Source: JANWKA01 sp035533815 (lineage in GTDB: Bacteria; Bacteroidota; Bacteroidia; Chitinophagales; Chitinophagaceae). From it: a DNA stretch of 9,829 nt. Of the stretch, positions 1-5,899 are shown piece after piece. How positions within the stretch are numbered: the first letter of the stretch is position 1; each line of letters starts with the position of its first letter. The stretch covers positions 1-9,829 of the forward strand of contig DATLTB010000140.1 in assembly GCA_035533815.1 (NCBI GenBank). Direction: 5' to 3'. The notes beneath the pieces are model-generated. The model made no database searches and was not told the origin of the DNA. It saw nothing but the letters and a program-made list of their open reading frames with translations. The position numbers and the translations under genes are program-made.

Positions 1-150
1 AATCCAGGGGAAGAATTGTCAGGATCGCTTGATAATTTGTCAATTCATAATTCGAAAATGGTTATAAATGAGGTTAATATAAAAGTGAGTGAAGAAATAG
101 AAATGCTTAAAAATTATATGGAGAATAAATCAGATACTTTAAGTTTTTAA
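1..150 (+). CDS. 3' end of an unrecognised ORF (5' end outside window)
   Basis: The first frame is open from the window edge to a TAA at 148-150 and gives 49 C-terminal residues, starting NPGEELSGSLDN and ending NYMENKSDTLSF. The tail is hydrophilic and rich in Asn, Lys, Glu and Ser, with a short segment (roughly residues 25-42) of alternating hydrophobic and charged residues that could be helical. I recognise no domain or motif. Codons are strongly AT-ended, unlike the genes to the right, which could mean foreign origin or just a poorly conserved tail. It may also be a chance open frame, since 49 codons is short. Seen: the open frame. Inferred: that it is coding. Confidence 0.4.
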   Translation, partial: NPGEELSGSLDNLSIHNSKMVINEVNIKVSEEIEMLKNYMENKSDTLSF

Positions 151-471
151 TTCTATTCAATAATCCAAAAGTTTTTATGTCAATGAGGAAAATGTATAGT
201 CCGGGACTTCAGAGTGGAAATTAAATAAGTATTAAATAATGCCGACTATATTAAAAGAAGGGAAAAAAGAACAAATTCCGGATATCCTGGATCACTCCCA
301 CTAATTTCAGCTTTTCGATAGCTACGATCTCCTTCTATATGCTGATAATGATCGGAGAAACCCAATAGTTACTTTACGCGAAGGAGCCTAAAATTTGCTA
401 CACTTATAACTACAATTGCCAGATTTTATAATCTAAATAATTGTAAGTCAATAGTTTAAGTTCAAAGGTTG
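151..471. other. AT-rich gene-free stretch next to tRNA-Ser
   Basis: About 320 bases without a convincing gene. It holds a 15-codon ATG frame (177-224), the broken frame listed separately at 239-391, and small weak palindromes (AGTCC-G-GGACT at 198-208; AGATT-TTAT-AATCT at 421-434). The sequence is visibly more AT-rich than the rest of the window. It lies directly downstream of the 3' end of the minus-strand tRNA, so it would also hold that tRNA's 3' trailer; I see no strong hairpin with a T-run there. Confidence 0.6.
239..391 (+). pseudogene. Possible gene remnant with one in-frame stop
   Basis: From the ATG at 239 the frame reads MPTILKEGKKEQIPDILDHSH, then TAA at 302-304, then continues open as FQLFDSYDLLLYADNDRRN and a further nine residues to a TAA at 389-391. 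The composition (IPDILDH, LFDSYDLLLYADNDRR) looks protein-like on both sides of the stop. I cannot assign it to a family. It could be a decayed fragment of a mobile or accessory gene, or chance. The only support is the protein-like composition of about 50 codons. Confidence 0.2.
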
Positions 472-557
472 CGGAGAGAGAGGGATTCGAACCCCCGGAG
501 GTTATTAGCCTCAACGGTTTTCAAGACCGCCGCTTTAAACCGCTCAGCCATCTCTCC
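472..557 (-). tRNA. tRNA-Ser (anticodon UGA)
   Basis: Read on the minus strand, the 86-nt gene starts GGAGAGATGGCTGAGCGG and ends with TCTCTCC plus discriminator G. The 7-bp acceptor stem pairs 551-557 with 473-479 perfectly. The anticodon arm is GCGGT-CTTGAAA-ACCGT (530-514) with a terminal G-U pair, so the anticodon is TGA (523-521), decoding UCA and, by wobble, other UCN codons. The long variable arm (GAGG-CTAATAA-CCTC) marks a class II tRNA, as expected for Ser. The T arm has GGTTCGAATCC. No CCA is encoded; the bases after the discriminator are CA, so CCA must be added enzymatically. A consensus promoter lies immediately upstream. Confidence 0.97.
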
Positions 558-561
558 GCTG

Positions 562-591
562 CAAAAGTAAGTAAGGAACCTTGAATACAAA
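562..591 (-). promoter_or_regulatory. Bacteroidota-type promoter of tRNA-Ser
   Basis: On the minus strand, TTTG (591-588), an 18-base spacer, then TACTTTTG (569-562), an exact match to TAnnTTTG. The last G lies only 5 bases before the mature tRNA 5' end at 557, so transcription should begin at or within a base or two of the tRNA itself. This is the best-matching promoter in the window. Confidence 0.75.
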
Positions 592-652
592 AACAGTTCT
601 ATATATTGGCCTTTCTAAATAAACTGTTAAATCATTTTCTCAAACAACCGCT

Positions 653-660
653 TACCTTTG
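653..660 (+). promoter_or_regulatory. Probable -7 element for msrA
   Basis: TACCTTTG is an exact TAnnTTTG match, placed 36 bases before the msrA ATG, giving a predicted leader of about 30 nt. No good TTTG is found at the expected -33 distance (the bases there are AT-rich), so the call rests on the -7 box alone. Confidence 0.5.
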
Positions 661-695
661 TATTACGTATTTTTAGGATAGTAATCTGAAATACC

Positions 696-1364
696 ATGCT
701 TAAAATGATCATATTGATGGGATTCATTGGGATTAACCTGGTTTCCTGCGCCCAAGGACCTGTCAAAATAAAAAACCGTAATATGACTGATGAGCAAATT
801 CACTCCATGTCAGCCGTTGATACTGCAACATTTGCAGAAGGTTGTTTCTGGTGCACCGAAGCTGTATTCCAACAACTTCATGGTGTGGTAAAAGTTCAAT
901 CCGGTTATGCTGGCGGCCATGTGCCTAACCCAACTTATGAGGAAGTTTGCACTGGGACTACCGGACATGCTGAAGCCTGCAATATCATATATGACCCTTC
1001 AAAAATCTCTTATGATGAATTATTGGCTGTTTTCTGGTATACCCATGATCCTACTCAGCTAAACAGGCAGGGTAATGATGAAGGGACGCAATACCGTTCC
1101 GCCATTTTCTTCCATAATAATACCCAAATGGAAAAAGCGGAATCATATAAAAAGAAACTTGATGCATCCGGATCCTGGAATAAGCCTATCGTTACTTCCA
1201 TAGAGCCTTTTACCAATTTCTATCCAGCTGAAAAGTACCATCAGGATTATTATGAACAGCACGGGGGCCAACCCTATTGCCAATTCGTCATCCGCCCGAA
1301 ACTGGAAAAATTCCGGAAAGCCTTTAAAAATTTCCTTAAAGAATCGGATAAATCTGGATTATAA
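696..1364 (+). CDS. msrA: Peptide-methionine (S)-S-oxide reductase MsrA, lipoprotein form
   Basis: Reduces methionine-S-sulfoxide in oxidised proteins, regenerated through disulfide exchange. The catalytic motif GCFWC is at residues 49-53 (nucleophile Cys50), followed by GYAGG at 70-74, and by HDPTQLNRQGNDEGTQYRS and YHQDYY, both typical of MsrA. Cys195 in QPYCQFVIRPK is the likely resolving cysteine. There is no MsrB domain. The 222-aa length exceeds the usual catalytic core because of an N-terminal extension: a hydrophobic segment ending in LVSC (Cys18), a lipobox that predicts export and lipid anchoring, so the enzyme probably repairs periplasmic or outer-membrane proteins. An internal ATG at residue 30 could give a cytosolic form, but the signal sequence and the promoter at 653-660 favour the start at 696. 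No Shine-Dalgarno is present. The gene appears to be transcribed alone. Confidence 0.95.
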   Translation: MLKMIILMGFIGINLVSCAQGPVKIKNRNMTDEQIHSMSAVDTATFAEGCFWCTEAVFQQLHGVVKVQSGYAGGHVPNPTYEEVCTGTTGHAEACNIIYDPSKISYDELLAVFWYTHDPTQLNRQGNDEGTQYRSAIFFHNNTQMEKAESYKKKLDASGSWNKPIVTSIEPFTNFYPAEKYHQDYYEQHGGQPYCQFVIRPKLEKFRKAFKNFLKESDKSGL

Positions 1365-1487
1365 GTTGATTATTAATAATATTCTGTCATTCATCCTTGT
1401 ATTAAAAAATCTTCCTTGATTAGCCATTCCTGATTTTAAATTATTCTTTCCCCCTACCCTACTTACCGATAAAGTTGAATTTCTGAT

Positions 1488-1515
1488 TTTGCTGGTTTTG
1501 AAAAGGATAAATTTC
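1488..1515 (+). promoter_or_regulatory. Weak candidate promoter for the M1 peptidase gene
   Basis: TTTG (1488-1491), a 16-base spacer, then TAAATTTC (1508-1515), one mismatch to TAnnTTTG. The spacer is shorter than in the tRNA promoter (18) and the leader would be about 85 nt. Nothing better is visible in the 244-base gap 1365-1608, which otherwise holds only AT-rich sequence. Confidence 0.25.
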
Positions 1516-1608
1516 GATATTCTTCATTAAATTTATTCGGCATCAACATAAGAAAGCAATCGAGGTTTTATCCTTTTTACCTAACTTACCTACTAAATAT
1601 CGCCATTC

Positions 1609-3273
1609 ATGCGTTTCGGAAAATTTAGATTTGTTATTTTAATGCTAGCCTATTCCCCTGCATTTGGGCAGCATCATGCCCTATTTGACAAACCCCTGAA
1701 GTTTACCCATGCAGACACCTTAAGGGGATCCATTACTCCACAAAGGGCATGGTGGGACCTTACCTATTACGGCCTTCATGTCAAGGTGAACATTGCAGAC
1801 AGCACCATATCCGGATATAATCTCATCCAATACCGGGTGCTTAAACCTGATCAGGTCATGCAAATTGACCTGATGGAGCCCTTAGTCCTGGATTCAGTAA
1901 TCCAGAACGGACAGAAACTCGGATACCGAAGGGATGGCAATGCATTTTTTGTTTCTCTGGTTTCCACCCAGCGGAAGGGAACCATCCGGAATGTCACTGC
2001 ATACTACCATGGCAGACCCATTATTGCCAAACTCCCGCCCTGGGATGGTGGCCTGATTTGGGCTAGGGACAAACTGGGAAATCCCTGGGTAGAAGTCACC
2101 TGCCAGGGAATGGGAGCCAGTGTGTGGTTCCCTAATAAGGACCAGCAGTACGATGAGCCGGATAGTGCAAGCATTTACATTACAGTCCCTGATTCCCTGG
2201 TTGATGTTTCTAATGGAAGATTGAGATCAAAAACAGATAACCAGGATGGCACAACAACCTATAACTGGTTTGTTTCCTGTCCCATTAATAATTATGATAT
2301 CACCATGAATGTGGGCAAATATGTACATTTCAGTGACCTGTATCACGGACTGGATGGCCCTTTAACCTTGGACTATTGGGTAATGCCCTATAACCTGGAT
2401 AAGGCAAAATCAGAATTCCTACAGGTCAAGTCCATGCTAAAATGTTATGAATATTGGTTCGGCCCATATCCATTTTACCAGGATGGGTATAAACTGGTGG
2501 AGTCCCATCACTTAGGTATGGAACACCAGTCCTGCATCGCCTATGGAAACCATTATCAGAATGGCTACCTGGGCAGGGATCTTTCCCATACTGGGTGGGG
2601 TCTCAAATGGGATTTCATCATCATCCACGAATCCGCACATGAGTGGTGGGGGAATTCCATTACGTCAAAGGACCTGGCGGATATGTGGGTACACGAGAGC
2701 TTTGCAAACTATGCAGAATCCCTGTATACAGAATGCCAGTATGGGAAAAAGGCTGGTGAGGATTATGTGATTGGTACCCGGAAGAATATTCGGAATGACA
2801 GGCCCATAGTTGGGGTATTCAATGTGAACAATGAAGGGTCTGAAGATATGTATTACAAGGGAGGCAATATGCTCAACACCCTCCGCCATGTGATTAACAA
2901 TGATGTGCTTTGGCGGCAGATTCTGATCGGTACGAACCACCGATTCTGGCATCAGACTGTAACAGGGAAACAAATAGAAGCCTATTTCAGTGCAAGAGCT
3001 CATATGGATCTGAGCAGGATATTTAAACAATACCTGGAAACCACCCAAATACCCGTATTGGAATATAAGTTAAAAAATGATCACATAACCTATCGCTGGT
3101 CAGGGGTTATAAAAGGTTTTGACATGCGGGTAAAAGCCATGCTGAAGGATAGCGTGTACTCCTTTATTTATCCGACTACCGTTTGGAAAACCTCTTCCAT
3201 TAAACTGACAGATCCGGATGATTTCCGGATCGACAGGAATTTTTATGTTCAGGTGAAAAAAGAAAATAACTGA
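1609..3273 (+). CDS. Secreted M1-family zinc metallopeptidase (short form)
   Basis: Predicted zinc aminopeptidase-like enzyme of the gluzincin M1 family, acting outside the cytoplasm. Residues 1-20 form a signal peptide ending AFG before Gln21. An N-terminal beta domain covers roughly 40-240. The zinc site is HESAH (340-344) with the third ligand Glu363 in HESFANY, giving exact HExxH-x18-E spacing. The usual GAMEN exopeptidase motif is replaced by GMEH (303-306), a variant I know from Bacteroidota members. Tyr415 in YYKGG is the likely transition-state tyrosine. At 554 aa the protein lacks the long C-terminal helical domain of full-size aminopeptidase N; only a short helical part and a beta-sandwich-like end (about 485-554) remain. 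Substrate preference cannot be read from the sequence. It is convergent with ndk, with 14 bases between the stops. Confidence 0.9.
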   Translation: MRFGKFRFVILMLAYSPAFGQHHALFDKPLKFTHADTLRGSITPQRAWWDLTYYGLHVKVNIADSTISGYNLIQYRVLKPDQVMQIDLMEPLVLDSVIQNGQKLGYRRDGNAFFVSLVSTQRKGTIRNVTAYYHGRPIIAKLPPWDGGLIWARDKLGNPWVEVTCQGMGASVWFPNKDQQYDEPDSASIYITVPDSLVDVSNGRLRSKTDNQDGTTTYNWFVSCPINNYDITMNVGKYVHFSDLYHGLDGPLTLDYWVMPYNLDKAKSEFLQVKSMLKCYEYWFGPYPFYQDGYKLVESHHLGMEHQSCIAYGNHYQNGYLGRDLSHTGWGLKWDFIIIHESAHEWWGNSITSKDLADMWVHESFANYAESLYTECQYGKKAGEDYVIGTRKNIRNDRPIVGVFNVNNEGSEDMYYKGGNMLNTLRHVINNDVLWRQILIGTNHRFWHQTVTGKQIEAYFSARAHMDLSRIFKQYLETTQIPVLEYKLKNDHITYRWSGVIKGFDMRVKAMLKDSVYSFIYPTTVWKTSSIKLTDPDDFRIDRNFYVQVKKENN

Positions 3274-3281
3274 CAGGCAGT
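3255..3281 (-). terminator. Weak candidate terminator of ndk
   Basis: On the minus strand, just past the ndk stop, ACTG-CCTGT-CAGT (3281-3269; one more G-U pair possible) is followed by the T-rich tract TTATTTTCTTTTTT (3268-3255). The stem is only 4-5 bp, so the call depends on the T-tract. It overlaps the last codons of the convergent M1 gene. Confidence 0.3.
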
Positions 3282-3287
3282 CCTTTA

Positions 3288-3704
3288 TCAAAATATTTCC
3301 AGACTGGAAAAAAAGAACAAACTTTCTATTTTGGCATTCTCCCTGGTATCGGACCCGTGAATGGCATTACGCCCCAGGGACTCTGCAAATAGTTTCCTGA
3401 TAGTTTCTGCATCAGCTTTAGCAGGATCTGTAGCGCCGATCAGGGTCCGGAAATCATCTACTGCATTATCCTTCTCCAGCATTGCTGCTACAATGGGTCC
3501 CCTGGACATGAATTCTACCAGCTCGCTGTAAAATGGCCTCCCCTTATGGATCAAATAAAATTCAGCGGCTTTTTCCGCGGTAAGCCGAGTCATTTTAAGT
3601 GCAGCAATCCGGAATCCTGCATCGGATATCTTTCCCAAAATGGCTCCGGTATACCCATTGGCCACTGCATCAGGTTTGATGATTGTAAAGGTATTTTCAG
3701 CCAT
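3288..3704 (-). CDS. ndk: Nucleoside-diphosphate kinase
   Basis: Transfers the gamma-phosphate between nucleoside triphosphates and diphosphates through a phosphohistidine, keeping NTP and dNTP pools balanced in the cytoplasm. The 138-aa product begins MAENTFTIIKPDAVANG (the ENTFTIIKPDAV opening is classic for the family), continues with GFRIAALKMTRLT and HKGRPFYSELVEFM, and has the catalytic His116 in RNAIHGSD (112-119); the end IESLFFF is also typical. The frame stays open to an ATG at 3830, but those 42 extra residues (basic, Gln/Arg-rich) match nothing in Ndk, would overlap nrnA, and would need transcription to start inside that gene. The start at 3704 fits family length and the promoter box at 3734-3741. 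Length and residues are complete. Confidence 0.96.
   Translation of the reverse strand: MAENTFTIIKPDAVANGYTGAILGKISDAGFRIAALKMTRLTAEKAAEFYLIHKGRPFYSELVEFMSRGPIVAAMLEKDNAVDDFRTLIGATDPAKADAETIRKLFAESLGRNAIHGSDTRENAKIESLFFFSSLEIF
3296..3310. repeat. Perfect inverted repeat at the 3' end of ndk
   Basis: TTTCCAG-A-CTGGAAA, 7-bp arms around one base, lies inside the last codons of ndk (SLEIF) and 22 bases beyond the M1 stop. As a hairpin it would fold TTTCC-AGTCT-GGAAA on the ndk transcript, followed by TATTTTG. It may serve as 3'-end structure for either convergent transcript, or be a by-product of coding. Confidence 0.45.
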
Positions 3705-3733
3705 GCTGCTCAGTCTGAATGGTTTGCGATGCG

Positions 3734-3741
3734 CAAAGGTA
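3734..3741 (-). promoter_or_regulatory. Probable -7 element for ndk
   Basis: The minus strand reads TACCTTTG, an exact TAnnTTTG match, 29 bases before the ndk ATG, predicting a leader of about 23 nt. No clear TTTG is seen at the -33 distance. It lies in the 116-base divergent region shared with nrnA. Confidence 0.55.
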
Positions 3742-3771
3742 GGAACTAAATTGTTTCTCTGTTTAGAATTT

Positions 3772-3803
3772 TTTGACCGTCTCTGATAAATTAAAGACCT
3801 TTG
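3772..3803 (+). promoter_or_regulatory. Probable promoter for the nrnA-FKBP operon
   Basis: TTTG (3772-3775), a 20-base spacer, then GACCTTTG (3796-3803), which differs from TAnnTTTG only in the first T. The start codon at 3821 is 17 bases after the box, so the mRNA leader would be only about 10-13 nt. It is back to back with the ndk promoter. Confidence 0.5.
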
Positions 3804-3820
3804 CAACTTCTTTGTCATGA

Positions 3821-4825
3821 ATGAGCCCAATAGAAGACATCAAGCCATTGCTGGAAACATCACGAAAAGTTGTGATCACAATGCATCAGAAACCGGATGC
3901 AGATGCGATGGGAGCATCTCTTGCACTTTATCTTTACCTGCTTAAAAAAGGTCATCAGGTTACTGTTATTTCCCCTACCAATTTCCCGGCTTTCCTTAAA
4001 TGGATGCCAGGTTGTGACCAAGTGTTGAACTTTGAGAACGGTGAGCAGAAAGCGGTAAAAATCCTTTCTGTCGCAGAAATTCTTTTCTGCCTGGATTTCA
4101 ATGCCCTGAATCGAACTAAAAACATGGCTCCTTACCTGGAGAAACTTCGTTGTACCAAAGTGCTTATCGATCATCATCCGTTGCCTGAGAATAGCTTTGA
4201 CTTTGCAGTAAGTGATATAACTGCCAGTTCCTCAGCTCAGTTGGTTTATGAATTGATCATAAAATTCGGGGATGAATCCCTAATCGACATTCCTACGGCA
4301 GAGTGTTTGTATGCAGGCAGTATGACCGATACCGGATCATTCCGGTTTGCCAGTACGACTTCCCGGGTGCACCGGATGGTGGCTAACTTAATGGACATAG
4401 GCCTTATGCATGAACCCATCCATCAGGCAATCTATGATAATTATCTGGAAAACAGGTTGAGGTTTATTGGAAATGCGCTGCTGAACAGAATGGAATTATT
4501 CTACGAGTACAATACAGCCCTGATTGCCATACCCCAGACTGATGTTCGACGTTATGATTTGCAAACCGGAGATACAGAAGGAGTGGTCAACCTACCTTTT
4601 TCCATACAGGGAATTCGCTTTTCAACCCTGATCATTGACCGGGATTCGGAAATAAAGTTGTCATTCCGGTCCAAAGGAAATTTCGATGTCAATGCATTTG
4701 CCCGAAAATATTTTAGTGGCGGTGGCCATCAGAATGCCGCTGGTGGCAGATCCACGGATACCCTGGAAAAAACGGTGACCCGTTTCCAAATAGCACTCAG
4801 CGAAAACAAAAATTTACTCAATTAA
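3821..4825 (+). CDS. nrnA: DHH/DHHA1 phosphoesterase, NrnA-type nanoRNase/pAp phosphatase
   Basis: Predicted to degrade 2-5 nt RNA fragments and to dephosphorylate 3'-phosphoadenosine 5'-phosphate to AMP, in the cytoplasm. Metal-binding motifs appear in family order: KPDADAMG (Asp26, Asp28), CLDFN (Asp92), IDHHPLP (Asp117, His118, His119) and TDTGSFRF (Asp170). The C-terminal DHHA1 domain ends with GGGHQNAAGG (His303), which binds RNA substrate. The 334-aa length matches NrnA proteins. The start at 3821 places MSPIEDIKPLLETSRKVVIT at the expected N terminus; an ATG at 3817 is out of frame. The gene is divergent from ndk and 35 bases upstream of the FKBP gene. Assignment to NrnA rather than another DHH/DHHA1 subgroup rests on motif spacing and length. 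Confidence 0.92.
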   Translation: MSPIEDIKPLLETSRKVVITMHQKPDADAMGASLALYLYLLKKGHQVTVISPTNFPAFLKWMPGCDQVLNFENGEQKAVKILSVAEILFCLDFNALNRTKNMAPYLEKLRCTKVLIDHHPLPENSFDFAVSDITASSSAQLVYELIIKFGDESLIDIPTAECLYAGSMTDTGSFRFASTTSRVHRMVANLMDIGLMHEPIHQAIYDNYLENRLRFIGNALLNRMELFYEYNTALIAIPQTDVRRYDLQTGDTEGVVNLPFSIQGIRFSTLIIDRDSEIKLSFRSKGNFDVNAFARKYFSGGGHQNAAGGRSTDTLEKTVTRFQIALSENKNLLN

Positions 4826-4860
4826 CCATTCATTTCATATACTTAATAAAAAAATAACAC

Positions 4861-5754
4861 ATGAAAAAAGTCAGTCTTTTTCTGATAATTCCTTTTCTGA
4901 CCCTTGCTTCATGCAAGAGGTCGGATTATAAGACCACCCAAAGTGGCTTGAAATATAAGATCATTGAAGCCCATACCGGCCCTAAAGCCATCCTGGGTGA
5001 CTTTATGAACCTTCAGATAATCACTACAGTGGGGGATTCGGTTTTGATGGATACCCATACCACTGGTCCTCAGTTCATCCCACTCCAGAAAGGTCAGGGC
5101 AGGTTTAACATTATGGAGGGTCTGGCCCTGCTTTCCAGCGGGGATAGTGCTGTATTCCTGATTCCCGCAGATTCGGTCATGAAAGCCCCCAATCGTCCGC
5201 CTTTTGTGAAAAATGGGGATACGATCGCTATCCATGTGAAAGTGCTTGCTATCGAATCCGCTTTGCAACGCAACCAGGAAGCCGCCCAGGCAACAGCTAT
5301 TCAAATGGATTCCGATGAATCGGTCATTGCCCGGTATGTCGAAGTTCAGCATCTTAAAGCAGTCAAGGATAGCCTGGGAGTCTATATTGTTACCCAAAAG
5401 AAGGGCCAGGGAGAATTGCCCAAAGCAGGTCAACTGGTATCCATTAATTATACCGGCAAACTGTTAAATGGAAAAGTGTTCGATTCCAACCTCGATTCCG
5501 CCTTTCATCATGCGGGGAAACCACTTAGTTTCCCGGCTGGAATCGGTGAAATGATCCGGGGGATGGATGACGGAATCATGCATCTGCGTAAAGGAACACA
5601 GGCCACCCTATATATACCTTCGGGCCTGGGTTATGGTCCCCAGGGCTCTCCTCCGGTCATTGCTCCTAATGCTATACTGGTTTTTGATGTAGACGTACTG
5701 GACATAAAGAACTCCGTTCCGCAGAAAAAGCAGAAATCTCCGGGCGGTAAATAA
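4861..5754 (+). CDS. Tandem-domain FKBP-type peptidyl-prolyl isomerase lipoprotein
   Basis: Predicted cis-trans prolyl isomerase and chaperone anchored in the envelope. A short signal ends in LASC (lipid-modified Cys18). Two FKBP-like halves follow. The first (about 25-133) is degenerate, keeping only the fold pattern (MEGLALLSSGDSAVFLIP, NGDTIAIHVKVLAI). After a charged linker, the second (about 190-281) has INYTG (Tyr197), VFDSN (Phe207, Asp208), GLGYG (Tyr258) and VFDVDVLDI (Phe275), as in active FKBPs. The position of the pocket-floor Trp is Met235 (MIRGMDD), which may change activity. The C terminus is a Lys/Pro/Gly tail. It follows nrnA by 35 A-rich bases, so it is probably cotranscribed. 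The architecture resembles the Flavobacterium gliding lipoprotein GldI, but orthology is not established from this window. Confidence 0.9.
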   Translation: MKKVSLFLIIPFLTLASCKRSDYKTTQSGLKYKIIEAHTGPKAILGDFMNLQIITTVGDSVLMDTHTTGPQFIPLQKGQGRFNIMEGLALLSSGDSAVFLIPADSVMKAPNRPPFVKNGDTIAIHVKVLAIESALQRNQEAAQATAIQMDSDESVIARYVEVQHLKAVKDSLGVYIVTQKKGQGELPKAGQLVSINYTGKLLNGKVFDSNLDSAFHHAGKPLSFPAGIGEMIRGMDDGIMHLRKGTQATLYIPSGLGYGPQGSPPVIAPNAILVFDVDVLDIKNSVPQKKQKSPGGK

Positions 5755-5792
5755 ATGGGTATCCCTTAAAATATACCAGCGGGGATCCATTT
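5753..5792 (+). terminator. Candidate 3' hairpin of the nrnA-FKBP operon
   Basis: AAATGG-(GT)-ATCCC (5753-5765) pairs with GGGAT-CCATTT (5782-5792) around a 16-base loop: 11 bp with a 2-base bulge. It begins on the FKBP stop codon and is followed by ATTG, not by a clear T-run. Position supports a 3'-end role; the missing T-tract weakens it. Confidence 0.4.
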
Positions 5793-5831
5793 ATTGATGC
5801 CTTGATACAGCAGACATAATACCGCTTGATT

Positions 5832-5860
5832 ATTGACCTTGATTCTCTGGTGTACTTTTG
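5832..5860 (+). promoter_or_regulatory. Orphan promoter-like sequence pointing right
   Basis: ATTG (5832-5835), a 17-base spacer, then TACTTTTG (5853-5860), an exact TAnnTTTG match with the same 8 bases as the tRNA-Ser promoter. Transcription would start near 5866 and run into a hairpin and then antisense through the beta-helix gene. No plus-strand gene lies downstream, so this is either a chance match, a relic, or a promoter for a short RNA. Confidence 0.3.
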
Positions 5861-5869
5861 CCATTTGAT

Positions 5870-5894
5870 ATCAGGCGTACAGCAGTAGCCTGAT
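5870..5894. terminator. Strong hairpin between the FKBP and beta-helix genes
   Basis: ATCAGGC (5870-5876) pairs perfectly with GCCTGAT (5888-5894), and after a bulged G an inner TAC-AGCA-GTA extends the stem to 10 bp. It lies 5 bases past the stop of the minus-strand beta-helix gene, so it may end that transcript, though no T-run follows on that strand. On the plus strand it is followed by TTCTCTC. Confidence 0.45.
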
Positions 5895-5899
5895 TTCTC

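Noticed and set aside
471..481. Simple GA repeat (gagagagag)
   Set aside because: It is the acceptor stem and adjoining T-arm bases of tRNA-Ser.
2543..3048. Open frames on both strands inside the M1 peptidase gene
   Set aside because: They lie wholly within a well-supported gene, show no recognisable motif, and fit as by-products of its codon pattern.
3705..3830. N-terminal extension of ndk to the ATG at 3830
   Set aside because: The extra 42 residues are unlike Ndk, the extension overlaps nrnA, and a promoter box sits inside it. The start at 3704 gives the family's normal length.
4909..5433. 174-codon open frame opposite the FKBP gene
   Set aside because: It is the antisense of a clearly coding frame, with no domain and an odd composition.
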